In this document: piece after piece, positions 7,803 through 16,638 of the stretch
How positions within the stretch are numbered: position 1 is the stretch's first letter
Layout: each line of letters opens with the position of its first letter
From: Pallidibacillus pasinlerensis
GTDB taxonomy: Bacteria; Bacillota; Bacilli; Bacillales; Caldibacillaceae
Assembly (NCBI RefSeq): GCF_009996845.1
Contig: NZ_JAACYS010000003.1
Location: forward strand, 1 to 64,000
Length of the DNA: 64,000 bases
Direction: 5' to 3'
The notes under the pieces: generated by a model
Database searches by the model: none
What the model was told of the DNA's origin: nothing
The model's input: only the letters and a program-made list of their open reading frames with translations
Translations under genes and position numbers: made by a program

Positions 7803-8774
7803 ATGCAATATGAAGATTGTATCATTGTGGGTGGCGGTCCTTGTGGCTTAGCTGCTGCTATTTCATTACAAAACGTTGGAATTAATCCGTTAGTTATTGA
7901 AAAAGGAAATATTGTTGAAGCATTGTATCGTTTTCCAACACATCAAACGTTTTTCAGTTCTAGTGAGCGTCTTGAAATTGGCAATGTACCATTTATAACG
8001 GAAAATCTTAAACCTACGAGAAATCAAGCTTTAGCGTATTATCGTGGTGTTGCCGAACTAAAAGACATTCGTGTAAATACATATGAAAAAGTATTAGAAA
8101 TTAACAAAATAGATGAATGCAAATTTATAATAAAGACTTCAAAGGATCAATATGAAGCAAAATACGTAATTATTGCAACCGGATATTATGATAATCCAAA
8201 TTACATGAATGTACCAGGTGAAGACTTACCAAAAGTATTCCATTACTTTAAAGAAGCACATCCTTTTTTTAATACCGATGTAGTTGTAATTGGTGGTAAA
8301 AATTCAAGTGTTGATGCAGCGATAGAATTGAACAAAGCTGGTGCACGAGTAACAGTATTGTATCGTGGAAGTGAATATTCAAATCATATTAAACCTTGGG
8401 TGTTACCAGAATTTTTATCATTAGTACGCAATAAGAAAGTTGAAATGGTATTTAATGCTCATGTGAAAGAAATAACAGAGCATTCAGTTATATACGAGGT
8501 TGATGGAGAAACAAAAGAAATTAAAAATGATTTCGTTTTTGCAATGACGGGTTATCATCCAGATCATGGTTTCTTAAAACAAATCGGCGTAGGAATTAAT
8601 GATGAAACAGGTCGACCAACTTTTAATGATGAAACGATGGAAACAAATGTAAGTGGTGTCTTTATCGCAGGGGTTATAGCAGCAGGAAACAACGCAAATG
8701 AAATATTTATTGAAAATGGCCGATTTCATGGAGATTTAATTGCTAACGAAATTAAAAAGCGCATGGAACGATAA
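7803..8774 (+). CDS. ypdA: YpdA, bacillithiol disulfide reductase family flavoprotein
   Basis: The 323-residue FAD/NAD(P)H oxidoreductase belongs to the thioredoxin-reductase-like YpdA (Bdr) family, which reduces bacillithiol disulfide. The FAD-binding GGGPCGL motif is at residues 10-16, with the cysteine typical of YpdA; the second Rossmann motif VVVIGGKNSSVDAA is near 160; and the C-terminal FAD motif is GVFIAGVIAAG. There is no CxxC redox pair of the true thioredoxin-reductase type. I chose ATG 7803 after GGAGGT rather than an upstream TTG-type start inside the terminator. bshA later in this window supports bacillithiol use. Confidence 0.9.
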   Translation: MQYEDCIIVGGGPCGLAAAISLQNVGINPLVIEKGNIVEALYRFPTHQTFFSSSERLEIGNVPFITENLKPTRNQALAYYRGVAELKDIRVNTYEKVLEINKIDECKFIIKTSKDQYEAKYVIIATGYYDNPNYMNVPGEDLPKVFHYFKEAHPFFNTDVVVIGGKNSSVDAAIELNKAGARVTVLYRGSEYSNHIKPWVLPEFLSLVRNKKVEMVFNAHVKEITEHSVIYEVDGETKEIKNDFVFAMTGYHPDHGFLKQIGVGINDETGRPTFNDETMETNVSGVFIAGVIAAGNNANEIFIENGRFHGDLIANEIKKRMER

Positions 8775-8857
8775 TTATTAAATATTAATAAAATATATTT
8801 TCATAGGCATATTTCCATGATACGATTAAATTAAACTGATAAGAAATGGGGTTAATC

Positions 8858-9544
8858 ATGTTCGCCATCATATCGGCTGGGGTAGCGCCGGGATTTGCAC
8901 TACTTAGTTATTTTTATTTAAAAGATGAATATGAAAAAGAACCATTATTACATGTTTTCCGCACCTTTTTCTTAGGTGTTAGTTTAGTATTCCCCATCAT
9001 GTTTATTCAATATGTCATTGATGTAGAAGAAGTGTTCTCATCAAGTTTTTTGAAAGCATTTTTATCTGCAAGTTTGTTAGAAGAATTTTTTAAATGGTTT
9101 ATTTTATATTTTGCTATCTATCAATCTAATGAATTTGATGAACATTATGATGGCATTGTATATGGAGTATCATTGTCTCTAGGTTATGCAACATTAGAGA
9201 ATATTTTATATTTGATCGGCCACGGTATAGAGTATGCAATTGGAAGAGCATTTTTACCAGTATCAAGCCATGCCTTATTTGGTGTGATTATGGGGTATTA
9301 TTTGGGAAAATCAAAATTCTCGAGTCCTGAATTGAAAAATAGGTGGATTTATTGTTCGCTTTTCATTCCATTTCTTTTTCATGGAATTTATGATTATATA
9401 TTATTAATAGAAAAAAAATGGTTTTATATTATCGTACCGTTTATGATATTTCTTTGGTGGCTAGCACTTCGTAAAGTAAAAAAAGCAAAACATGAATATG
9501 TAATAAAATATACAGATGAACAATCAACTATTCAAAAATATTAG
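8858..9544 (+). CDS. prsW: Intramembrane protease PrsW (site-1 protease of RsiW)
   Basis: The roughly 229-residue polytopic membrane protein matches PrsW, which makes the first cut in the anti-sigma factor RsiW and so starts sigma-W activation under envelope stress. Diagnostic elements are [12 protein letters not shown] at the N-terminus, the EE pair in LLEEFFKWF near residue 75, [35 protein letters not shown] and the final HGIYDY. These glutamates and histidines are the conserved polar intramembrane residues of the family. The start at 8858 is set by GGGG six bases upstream; an in-frame ATG at 8846 overlaps that site. rsiW and sigW are not in the window. Confidence 0.93.
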   Translation: MFAIISAGVAPGFALLSYFYLKDEYEKEPLLHVFRTFFLGVSLVFPIMFIQYVIDVEEVFSSSFLKAFLSASLLEEFFKWFILYFAIYQSNEFDEHYDGIVYGVSLSLGYATLENILYLIGHGIEYAIGRAFLPVSSHALFGVIMGYYLGKSKFSSPELKNRWIYCSLFIPFLFHGIYDYILLIEKKWFYIIVPFMIFLWWLALRKVKKAKHEYVIKYTDEQSTIQKY

Positions 9545-9596
9545 TTTTATCAAAGAAGAACAGAAAAAAAATTAAAACAAAAAATTTTAAAAATAA

Positions 9597-9698
9597 AGGT
9601 GGCGGCGACTCCAGCCGGACTAGCACGAGCCGAAGACCCCACAGGAACGTAGTAACGAGGAGGCTGAGGCCGTGCCGGCGGAAAGCGTCCGCCACCGT
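9597..9698. repeat. GC-rich palindromic intergenic element, copy 1
   Basis: A 102-base block much richer in G+C than its surroundings begins GGTGGCGG (9599-9606) and ends CCGCCACC (9689-9696). It contains GACTCC, GACAAGCACGAG-like and GAGGAGGCTGAGG segments and the core GGCGGAAAGCGTCCGCCACC. The same core occurs at three other places in this window. It resembles a repeat I know from many Bacillaceae intergenic regions. No open reading frame. Confidence 0.82.
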
Positions 9699-9733
9699 AT
9701 TTAAATACAGGAGACTAATTTAAGTTCAGTTTT

Positions 9734-10348
9734 TTATTCTAAACTTTTTAATTTTTTTTCCAACTCTTTAATCTTCCTATTAACCTTCGTCATTTCATCT
9801 GATAATTTTTTCTTCATTTCTTCATTATCTAGATTTTCCGCAAATTGATTTAACTTTTCATCTAACAATTGTTTGTTTTTCGAGATTTCAGCTTGTAGTT
9901 GTGCTTTTTCTTGTTCTTTATTAATATTTCTTTTCCTATGTTCTAACTCTTTAATCTTTTGTTTGTATTGTTCAATTTGTTTGTCTATGGAACTTTCGGT
10001 AAGAAGTTGAGGTTCAAGTAGATTGTTAAATAGTGAAGGACGGTTTCCAAATAACGAACTTGTTTCTTGGAAAAATTTTTGCATTTCATCATGAAATTTG
10101 CGAAACTCCTGTTCAATACTTGGTCGTAATTGGTTTTGTGAGGTCATTTCATTCCATACTTCATCAAATTTTTGCTGATTATTACTTTTCACAGCCTCTT
10201 CTAATTTTCTTCTATATTCTTCAAATGCTTTGTCATCAAGAGTGTTTGTTGAAAACTTGTAAACAGCACCGTTTGGAGCTTTAATTTCCAATTCTTTTTG
10301 ACCAGCTATCATTGGTTTGAAAAAGTCTTTATTAAAAAATGGAAACAT
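9734..10348 (-). CDS. Uncharacterised coiled-coil protein under a CtsR operator
   Basis: I do not recognise this 204-residue protein. It has no signal peptide, membrane segment or cysteine. Residues 1-35 (MFPFFNKDFFKPMI, then APNGAVYKFS) look folded; 37-100 are helical and charged with aromatic residues (KFDEVWNEMT, KFHDEMQKFFQET); about 117-204 are lysine/glutamate-rich and predicted as long coiled coil. AAGGAGG lies correctly before the ATG. A sigma-A promoter and a perfect CtsR operator lie 30-90 bases upstream, so heat-shock control together with the Clp system is likely. It is inserted between prsW and sleB, where B. subtilis has no such gene. A chaperone, Clp-adaptor or anti-aggregation role is possible but inferred only from regulation. 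Confidence 0.85.
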   Translation of the reverse strand: MFPFFNKDFFKPMIAGQKELEIKAPNGAVYKFSTNTLDDKAFEEYRRKLEEAVKSNNQQKFDEVWNEMTSQNQLRPSIEQEFRKFHDEMQKFFQETSSLFGNRPSLFNNLLEPQLLTESSIDKQIEQYKQKIKELEHRKRNINKEQEKAQLQAEISKNKQLLDEKLNQFAENLDNEEMKKKLSDEMTKVNRKIKELEKKLKSLE

Positions 10349-10376
10349 ATAGCAATCCTCCTTTTTATTTATTTAG

Positions 10377-10399
10377 TTTGACTTTGACCATATTTGACC
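10377..10399 (-). promoter_or_regulatory. CtsR operator
   Basis: On the minus strand the sequence is GGTCAAA-TAT-GGTCAAA, with each heptad identical to the CtsR consensus (A/G)GTCAAA-NAN-(A/G)GTCAAA. A third heptad, AGTCAAA, overlaps the second by one base. The site lies just downstream of the predicted transcription start (plus-strand heptads 10393-10399 and 10383-10389, third at 10377-10383), where CtsR usually represses. Confidence 0.88.
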
Positions 10400-10410
10400 T
10401 TTCTGATTAT

Positions 10411-10439
10411 TATATAACGCAAATTTTTATTTTTGTCAA
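10411..10439 (-). promoter_or_regulatory. Sigma-A promoter of the CtsR-controlled gene
   Basis: On the minus strand TTGACA (plus 10434-10439) is followed by 17 bases and TATATA (plus 10411-10416). The predicted transcription start falls a few bases before the CtsR operator. Confidence 0.7.
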
Positions 10440-10608
10440 TCCATAGTTTGAACTTTTTCAAAAAAATTATCAAAATCATTTTCAAATTCTTCAGCTGGTT
10501 CAATTCAATCATTTCTTTTAAACAATAAGCGGATATTTTTGTATAAAAAATCCAATAGCTACAAAAACTAGCTATACATAAAAGACATCCTATGGAGGGA
10601 CGAACAAC

Positions 10609-11562
10609 ATGATTGATAAAAAGTGGATGAAAGTCATTAGTTTACTCTTTATATGCACTTTATTTTTGTCTTCAGGAACTTATATACAGGAAACGAACGC
10701 TTTTTCTGATCAAGTAATTCAGCAGGGTGCTGTTGGCGATGATGTACTTGAATTACAATCTCGACTTCAATATTTAGGATTTTATAATGGAAGAATTGAC
10801 GGTGTTTTTGGCTGGCGAACGTATTGGGCATTACGAAACTTTCAATATGAGTTTGGTTTAGAAATCGATGGACTAGCGGGATCAAAAACGAAAGCAATGT
10901 TAGAAAAGGCTAGTAAATATAATGAACAACATGTAAAAGAAAACATTAATAAAGGAAATAAATTTACCCATTATGGGGGAATGGATTTAGATAAACAGTC
11001 CGCACCGAATAAAAAACAAACTGCACAAAATCAAGGTAAAGGACAAAATAACACTCAACAACAGCAACCTAAAGGACAACCAAAAGAACAACCAAAAGAA
11101 CAACCAAAAGAACAACCAAAAGAACCAACCGGACCAAATACTGAAAATACAAATCAAGGACAAACAGTACCACAAAAAGTGACAGCTACTCATGTTCCTA
11201 ATGGATTTTCACAAAATGATATTAACTTGATGGCAAATGCAGTCTATGGCGAAGCAAGAGGTGAGCCGTATATCGGTCAAGTAGCTGTAGCAGCGGTTAT
11301 TTTAAACCGTCTGGAAAATTCAGCATTTCCTAATACAATTGCTGGTGTAATATTTGAACCTGGGGCTTTTACTGCTGTTGCAGATGGTCAAATATATTTG
11401 ACTCCTAATGATCAAGCAAAAAAAGCGGTGTTAGATGCTATAAATGGTTGGGACCCAACAGGAGAAGCAATTTACTACTTTAATCCAGATACGGCAACAA
11501 ATGCTTGGATTTGGAGCCGACCACAAATTAAAAAAATCGGAAAACATATCTTCTGTAAATAA
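10609..11562 (+). CDS. sleB: Spore cortex-lytic enzyme SleB
   Basis: The 317-residue exported protein is the germination-specific lytic transglycosylase SleB. It has a signal peptide at residues 1-32 (cleavage after TNA), a peptidoglycan-binding domain near 37-102 (LQSRLQYLGFYNGRIDGVFG), a Q/N/P-rich linker with four perfect PKEQ-type repeats, and a C-terminal SleB/CwlJ catalytic domain near 197-317. The catalytic glutamate lies in NAVYGEARGEP. The linker makes it a little longer than the usual 305 residues. It is followed after 12 bases by ypeB, its partner for assembly and stability in the spore. AT-rich DNA upstream may hold a forespore promoter, but I could not identify one with confidence. 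Confidence 0.95.
   Translation: MIDKKWMKVISLLFICTLFLSSGTYIQETNAFSDQVIQQGAVGDDVLELQSRLQYLGFYNGRIDGVFGWRTYWALRNFQYEFGLEIDGLAGSKTKAMLEKASKYNEQHVKENINKGNKFTHYGGMDLDKQSAPNKKQTAQNQGKGQNNTQQQQPKGQPKEQPKEQPKEQPKEPTGPNTENTNQGQTVPQKVTATHVPNGFSQNDINLMANAVYGEARGEPYIGQVAVAAVILNRLENSAFPNTIAGVIFEPGAFTAVADGQIYLTPNDQAKKAVLDAINGWDPTGEAIYYFNPDTATNAWIWSRPQIKKIGKHIFCK
11077..11124 (+). repeat. Four tandem 12-bp repeats in sleB linker
   Basis: CAACCAAAAGAA is repeated four times without change, encoding QPKE units. The identical DNA suggests recent slippage expansion within the disordered linker between the binding and catalytic domains. Confidence 0.9.
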
Positions 11563-11574
11563 GGGGTGTAAAAA

Positions 11575-12930
11575 TTGATTCGAAATATTTTAATTGGTGT
11601 ACTTGCAGTCGGCTTAGTAGGAACCGGTGTCTGGGGCTATCAAGAGCATAAAGAAAAAAATGCGTTGTTAATCAATGCTGAAAACAATTATCAACGAGCT
11701 TTCCATGAGCTTACTTATAATATTGATTTATTGCATGATAAGATTGGTACAACTTTAGCGATGAACTCGAAAAATTCATTATCACCTACATTAGCTGAAG
11801 TTTGGCGAATCGCATCTGAAACAAACAATACAGTTGGCCAATTACCACTCACTTTAATGGCCTTTAACAAAACAGAAGAATTTTTAGCACAAATTGGTGA
11901 ATTCACTTATAAAACTGCTGTGAGGGATTTAGATAAAGATCCGTTAACACAAGAAGAATATGACACATTAAAGGAACTTTATAAACAATCAGCTGAGATT
12001 CAAGATGAATTAAGAAAAGTACAAAATACAGTTTTAGTTGATAATTTAAAATGGATGGACGTTGAAATGATTTTAGTTTCAGGGGAAGAGCCGGTAGATA
12101 ATACGATTATTGATGGCTTTAAAACTGTTGAGAAAAAAGTAGAAGGTTATTCGGAAACAAACTTGGGACCGATGGTTAACAGTATGGAAGAAAAGGATCA
12201 TAACTATAAAAGTTTACCAGGGAAAATTATATCGAAAGAAGAAGCGAAAGAAATCGCAAGAAATTATACAGATGCTGGTGAAGATGCGAAAATTAATGTC
12301 GTTGATAATGGTGAAGGTGCCGAATATGGATTTTACAGTGTGTCTGTAAAAGCAAAAAATAAAGATTTTAATTTAGACATTACAAAAAAGGGTGGACATC
12401 CAATTTGGGTGATAAATAATCGACCTGTTGGCGAACAAAAAATTAGTTTAAACGAAGGAAGTTTTAAAGCGGAAAAGTTTTTGAAAGATCATGGGTTTGA
12501 AAATTTAAAGCTTTATGAAAGTCTGCAATATGATAATACAGGTGTTTTTACATTTGTTACAATACAAGATGATGTATTAATTTATCCAGAATCGATTCGC
12601 TTAAAAGTAGCTTTAGATGATGGTTCGCTAATTGGTTTTTCTGCAGAAGAGTATTTGGGAAAACAGAAGGAAAGAACTTTACCAAAGCCAAAAATATCAG
12701 TGGAAGAGGCAAGATCAAAAATTAATCAAAACGTAAACATTATGGATTATCGAATGTCACTTATTGACAATGATTTAAATGAAGAAGTCCTCTGTTATGA
12801 ATTTATCGGTACATTAGGCGATGATACGTATCGCATATTTATTAATGCCTTAGATGGTACGGAAGAATATGTAGAAAAACTTTATAATCCAGAACCAATA
12901 TATGATAATGTGATTGAAGGAAGAGCCTAA
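11575..12930 (+). CDS. ypeB: Germination protein YpeB
   Basis: The 451-residue protein matches YpeB, which is needed for SleB to accumulate in the spore and is itself processed at germination. It has an N-terminal signal/anchor segment at residues 3-20, a helical N-terminal half, and a C-terminal half with repeated PepSY-type domains (for example ISKEEAKEIARNY near 220 and ISVEEARSKINQN near 377). The start is TTG at 11575 after AAGGGGTG. It is cotranscribed with sleB, 12 bases apart. Length matches the 450-residue B. subtilis protein. Confidence 0.94.
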   Translation: MIRNILIGVLAVGLVGTGVWGYQEHKEKNALLINAENNYQRAFHELTYNIDLLHDKIGTTLAMNSKNSLSPTLAEVWRIASETNNTVGQLPLTLMAFNKTEEFLAQIGEFTYKTAVRDLDKDPLTQEEYDTLKELYKQSAEIQDELRKVQNTVLVDNLKWMDVEMILVSGEEPVDNTIIDGFKTVEKKVEGYSETNLGPMVNSMEEKDHNYKSLPGKIISKEEAKEIARNYTDAGEDAKINVVDNGEGAEYGFYSVSVKAKNKDFNLDITKKGGHPIWVINNRPVGEQKISLNEGSFKAEKFLKDHGFENLKLYESLQYDNTGVFTFVTIQDDVLIYPESIRLKVALDDGSLIGFSAEEYLGKQKERTLPKPKISVEEARSKINQNVNIMDYRMSLIDNDLNEEVLCYEFIGTLGDDTYRIFINALDGTEEYVEKLYNPEPIYDNVIEGRA

Positions 12931-12948
12931 AATGGCTTTTCCTTTTTC
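12919..12948 (+). terminator. Terminator of sleB-ypeB
   Basis: GGAAGAGCC at 12919-12927 pairs with GGCTTTTCC at 12934-12942 and is followed by TTTTT. The left arm is inside the last codons of ypeB. Confidence 0.8.
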
Positions 12949-13007
12949 AGTTTCCATGTCATAATATAAATAATAGTAAATTTAGGCAACAGGGCGAGGA
13001 GATAAAA

Positions 13008-13670
13008 ATGTTCAATGTTGGTCAAGAGCTAACGATCGAAGCATTTAAAGACAATTTATGGCAAAATTATCGAAGTAAAATTATGGATATAGATAGCGAT
13101 ACAATCGCGTTTAGTTATCCTGTCCATGTGGACACAAATCGAAAATTGTTTTTAGCTAATGGTGAACAAGTTAAAGTCTCTATTGTTCAAGAAGACGGTC
13201 AGGTATATGAATTTATTTCTTTTATTTCGGGACGGAAAAATGAAAAAATGCCATTATTAATGATGTTTAAACCGAAAGAAAATGACATTGTGAAAATACA
13301 GCGCAGACAGTTTGTTCGGATTAACTGGGCAGTAGATGTTGCAGTTCACCCAGTACGAGGTGAGTTTACTCCCTTTACTACGGTAACCTCTGATATTAGT
13401 GCTGGAGGTGCATCTATTATTGTTAATAAGCAAATTGAACTGAAAAAAGGACAAGAAATATTTTGTTGGATTGTTTTACCTCGCAATAATGGTGAATACA
13501 ACTATTTAAAATTTAATTGTAAAATTGTAAGAATACAAGAACTTAACTCTACTAAAAATACAGTATCAGTACAGTTTTTAGATAAATCTTCCCAAGAAGA
13601 ACAAACTTTAATACGTTTTTGTTATGAAGCACAAGTTGCAATGAAACAAAAAGAGTTAGGGGTTTTTTAG
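13008..13670 (+). CDS. ypfA: PilZ-domain c-di-GMP receptor YpfA (MotI/DgrA)
   Basis: The 220-residue cytoplasmic protein has an N-terminal YcgR-like domain (residues 1-95) and a C-terminal PilZ domain. Its c-di-GMP binding residues are visible: the RxxxR motif in QRRQFVR near residue 103 and DISAGGASI near 130, the D/NxSxxG motif. In B. subtilis the orthologue binds c-di-GMP and then acts on the flagellar stator MotA to stop swimming. The ATG follows GGGCGAGG. Both motifs are intact, so ligand binding is expected. Confidence 0.92.
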   Translation: MFNVGQELTIEAFKDNLWQNYRSKIMDIDSDTIAFSYPVHVDTNRKLFLANGEQVKVSIVQEDGQVYEFISFISGRKNEKMPLLMMFKPKENDIVKIQRRQFVRINWAVDVAVHPVRGEFTPFTTVTSDISAGGASIIVNKQIELKKGQEIFCWIVLPRNNGEYNYLKFNCKIVRIQELNSTKNTVSVQFLDKSSQEEQTLIRFCYEAQVAMKQKELGVF

Positions 13671-13736
13671 TATATTTCTTGAATTTCACAGCCATACTTA
13701 ATATAAAAATAAACTTGTATGGTGTGGATGTAGTAT

Positions 13737-13916
13737 ATGAAACGAGTAGAGCGAATAATTATTAAATTAGTTTTCATACAAGGTATCTTCTTATTGCTTA
13801 GTCAGATTTTCCTTCACCACTACAACTTCTTTCCAGAGTGGCGAGAGTTAATTCAATATGAAGGTGTAGGTGCTGATAATTTCACAAAAATATTAGAGAC
13901 CTTTAAAATACCTTAA
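13737..13916 (+). CDS. ypfB: Small membrane protein YpfB (DUF5359)
   Basis: A 59-codon frame starts MKRVERIIIKLVFIQG and ends ETFKIP. It has one membrane segment near residues 8-26 and a short outer tail with aromatic residues. Size, N-terminal pattern (basic residues then a hydrophobic helix) and position between ypfA and cmk match YpfB/DUF5359 of B. subtilis. A GGTGTGG site lies upstream. Function is unknown. Confidence 0.8.
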   Translation: MKRVERIIIKLVFIQGIFLLLSQIFLHHYNFFPEWRELIQYEGVGADNFTKILETFKIP

Positions 13917-13951
13917 CTTTTGCAATGCTACACAATCTTTATGTTTAAAGA

Positions 13952-13987
13952 AGAGAGAAACTCCTTTATGGGAAACTCTCTTTTTTT
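13952..13987 (+). terminator. Terminator after ypfB
   Basis: AGAGAG pairs with CTCTCT, with an AAA/AAA internal loop and a further CTC/GGG stem, followed by seven T. Confidence 0.7.
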
Positions 13988-14062
13988 ATATGTTATAACT
14001 ATGATAAAATATATTTTAAGGGATATGTCCCGATATATAGAATTTGAAAGAGGTACATAATT

Positions 14063-14740
14063 ATGGTTAGTAAAAAAATTTCAATAGCAATAGACGGTCC
14101 AGCAGCTGCTGGTAAAAGTACTGTTGCAAAAATTATTGCACAAAAACTCTCATACATTTATGTAGATACCGGTGCAATGTATCGATCTTTAACTTGGAAA
14201 GCACTTCGTGAACATGTTGATTTAGAAAATCAAAATGAACTATATGATTTACTAAAGAAAACTGAAATAAAATTAGTTAATGAAGAAAAGCAACAAAAAG
14301 TATATGTAGATCGTTTTGATGTAACAGAAGAAATTCGTCGACCAGATGTAACAAAACATGTATCAATCGTGTCAAAACATGAACTTGTTCGAAAAGAAAT
14401 GGTTCGCAGACAACAAGAAATTGGTAAAAGGGGTGGCGTCATTATGGATGGAAGAGATATTGGTACCCATGTGATGCCAAATGCAGAAGTGAAAATATTT
14501 TTATTAGCATCTGTTGATGAACGTGCAGAGCGTCGTCATCGTGAAAATATCGAAAAAGGTATTGAATCTAATTTAGAACAAATTAAAAAAGACATAGCAG
14601 CAAGAGATAAATTAGATACCGAACGGGAAATAGCGCCATTAAGAAAGGCAGAAGATGCCATTGAAATTGATACAACCTCATTAAGTATTGATGAAGTTGC
14701 AGAAAAAATTTTAGCAATCATTCAGGAAAGGATTGGCTAA
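14063..14740 (+). CDS. cmk: Cytidylate kinase
   Basis: The 225-residue enzyme phosphorylates CMP and dCMP with ATP. The P-loop GPAAAGKST is at residues 12-20, the CMP-binding YVDTGAMYR near 33-41, and [14 protein letters not shown] near 128. Length matches bacterial Cmk. ATG 14063 follows GAAAGAGGT. It overlaps the leader of plsC and leads the cmk-plsC-rpsA cluster. Confidence 0.97.
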   Translation: MVSKKISIAIDGPAAAGKSTVAKIIAQKLSYIYVDTGAMYRSLTWKALREHVDLENQNELYDLLKKTEIKLVNEEKQQKVYVDRFDVTEEIRRPDVTKHVSIVSKHELVRKEMVRRQQEIGKRGGVIMDGRDIGTHVMPNAEVKIFLLASVDERAERRHRENIEKGIESNLEQIKKDIAARDKLDTEREIAPLRKAEDAIEIDTTSLSIDEVAEKILAIIQERIG

Positions 14741-14741
14741 A

Positions 14742-15323
14742 ATGAACCTTTATACAGTGGCACGTGGAGTAGTAAAGTTTTTCATGTCAATTCTTTATCG
14801 TATTGAAGTTATAGGGTTGGAAAATGTACCAAAAGAAGGAAGTGTCCTTCTATGTGCAAATCACATTGATAATCTCGATCCACCATTGGTTGGAATTACA
14901 ATGAAAAGACCAGTAGTTTTTATGGCAAAAGAAGAACTATTTGACGTTCCGATTTTAGGGAAATTAGTTCGTAAGTTAAATGCTTTTCCGATTAAAAGGG
15001 GGAAAGCGGATCGGGAAGCTATTCGGAATGGGCTAAAAGTTTTAAAAGAAGGCAAGGTTTTAGGAATTTTTCCAGAGGGGACAAGAAGTAAAACGGGTGA
15101 ATTAGGTAAAGGACTAACTGGTGTTGGCTTTTTTGCACTCCGTTCTGATGCCACTGTAATTCCTTGTGCTATAATAGGTCCATATAGAGTATTTCGTAAA
15201 GTAAAAATTGTCTATGGAAAACCAATTAATTTCAGTGAGTTAAAGAAAAATAAAGCATCATTAGAAGAGGCAACTGAGCTTATTATGACTCAGATTAAAG
15301 AAATTTTGATACAATATAAATAA
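14742..15323 (+). CDS. plsC: 1-acylglycerol-3-phosphate acyltransferase (PlsC family)
   Basis: The 194-residue protein has the acyltransferase motifs: NHIDNLDPP near residue 45 (the HX4D catalytic pair), the FPIKRG block, FPEGTRSKTGELGKG near 110, and VIPCAIIGP. It would acylate lysophosphatidic acid in phospholipid synthesis. ATG 14742 lies one base after the cmk stop, with AGGAAAGG in the end of cmk. PlsC-type genes are common between cmk and rpsA in this family; the exact acyl specificity is not visible. Confidence 0.88.
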   Translation: MNLYTVARGVVKFFMSILYRIEVIGLENVPKEGSVLLCANHIDNLDPPLVGITMKRPVVFMAKEELFDVPILGKLVRKLNAFPIKRGKADREAIRNGLKVLKEGKVLGIFPEGTRSKTGELGKGLTGVGFFALRSDATVIPCAIIGPYRVFRKVKIVYGKPINFSELKKNKASLEEATELIMTQIKEILIQYK

Positions 15324-15413
15324 TTCACTTAAATGAAAATGTTTATAAAAGAGAAACTGATTCTCTTTTCATAATAGCAATTATACTGTTTTTTATTTTA
15401 AGGAGGAATACGC

Positions 15414-16568
15414 ATGGTTGAAACAAATGAGAATACAAATCAAGAACTAAATGAAGTAGAAGTACAAAGTTTTGAAGTAGGGGATTTCGTAACTGGACAA
15501 GTTACAAAGGTGGATGAAAAACAAGTAATTGTACAAATCCCAAATAGTAAAATGGATGGAATTGTACCAATTAGTGAGTTATCACCTCTTCATATAGAAA
15601 AAGCTGAAGATGTTGTTAGTGTTGGAGAAGAATTAAATTTATTAGTAATTAAAGTTGAAGAAGATGCAATTATCTTATCAAAACGCCGTGCTGATGCAGA
15701 AAAAGCATGGGAAGAATTAGCTGAAAAATTCAAGAACAACGAATACATCGAAGCAGAAATCGGTGATGTTGTTAAAGGTGGATTAGTTGTAAACGTTGGT
15801 GTGCGTGGTTTTGTACCAGCATCATTAGCAGATGATCGTTATGTTGAAGATTTAAATGAATTTAAAGGAAAAACACTTCAATTTAAAATTGTTGAATTAG
15901 ATAAAGAAAAAAATCGTCTAATTCTATCTCATAAGGATGTAAAATTAGAACAGAAAGAACAAAAGAAAAAAGAAGTATTGAGCAAGTTACAAGTTGGGGA
16001 AGTATTAAAAGGAACTGTTCAACGCTTAACTGACTTCGGTGCTTTTGTTGATATTGGTGGAGTAGACGGTCTTGTTCATATTTCACAACTTTCATTTGAA
16101 CATGTATCCCATCCTTCCGAAGTTGTAAATGTTGGCGATGAAGTAGATGTGAAAATTCTTGCTGTTGATGCTGAAAAAGAACGTATTTCATTATCAATCA
16201 AAGAAACATTACCTGGACCATGGCATAATCTAAGTGAGAAATTAGCGGTTGATTCTGTTGTCGAAGGAACAGTAAAACGCTTAGTTTCATTTGGTGCTTT
16301 TGTGGAAGTGTTACCAGGTGTTGAAGGTTTAGTTCATATTTCACAAATTTCCAACAAACATATTGGTACACCTCATGAAGTTCTTGAAGTTGGACAAACG
16401 GTTAATGTAAAAGTTTTATCAATTGACGAAGAAGAACAACGTCTGTCTTTATCAATGAAAGAACTTGAAGAGAAAGTGGAAGAAGAAAAAATTGAATTAC
16501 CAGAAGAAAACCGTGGTTTCCAACTAGGGGACATGATCGGTGACCAATTAAAGAAATTGAACTTATAA
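15414..16568 (+). CDS. rpsA: Ribosomal protein S1 homologue with four S1 domains
   Basis: The 384-residue protein has four S1 RNA-binding domains starting near residues 20, 107, 193 and 278; the last two carry the clear DFGAFVDIGGVDGLVHISQLS and SFGAFVEVLPGVEGLVHISQIS type signatures. It matches the Bacillus S1 homologue YpfD, which is shorter than the six-domain E. coli S1 and is not essential in B. subtilis. A strong AAGGAGGA precedes the ATG. It is probably read together with cmk and plsC, or from its own promoter in the 90-base gap. Confidence 0.93.
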   Translation: MVETNENTNQELNEVEVQSFEVGDFVTGQVTKVDEKQVIVQIPNSKMDGIVPISELSPLHIEKAEDVVSVGEELNLLVIKVEEDAIILSKRRADAEKAWEELAEKFKNNEYIEAEIGDVVKGGLVVNVGVRGFVPASLADDRYVEDLNEFKGKTLQFKIVELDKEKNRLILSHKDVKLEQKEQKKKEVLSKLQVGEVLKGTVQRLTDFGAFVDIGGVDGLVHISQLSFEHVSHPSEVVNVGDEVDVKILAVDAEKERISLSIKETLPGPWHNLSEKLAVDSVVEGTVKRLVSFGAFVEVLPGVEGLVHISQISNKHIGTPHEVLEVGQTVNVKVLSIDEEEQRLSLSMKELEEKVEEEKIELPEENRGFQLGDMIGDQLKKLNL

Positions 16569-16638
16569 TTCCTTTAATAATATTATTCATAAAAGGTAAT
16601 TACAAAAGTAAAAATTATAAACAAAACTTAGGAAATAA

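Noticed and set aside
9597-9698. Insertion sequence or transposase fragment
   Set aside because: The element has inverted ends but is only about 100 bases long and encodes no protein; it belongs to a short palindromic repeat family.
10441-10608. Sigma-G promoter of sleB
   Set aside because: Pieces such as CATAAAA near 10577 and CAATA near 10553 resemble sigma-G boxes, but spacing and consensus match are too weak to call.
11077-11124. CRISPR-like short repeats
   Set aside because: The four units are contiguous 12-base repeats without spacers and lie in frame inside sleB, so they are a coding microsatellite.
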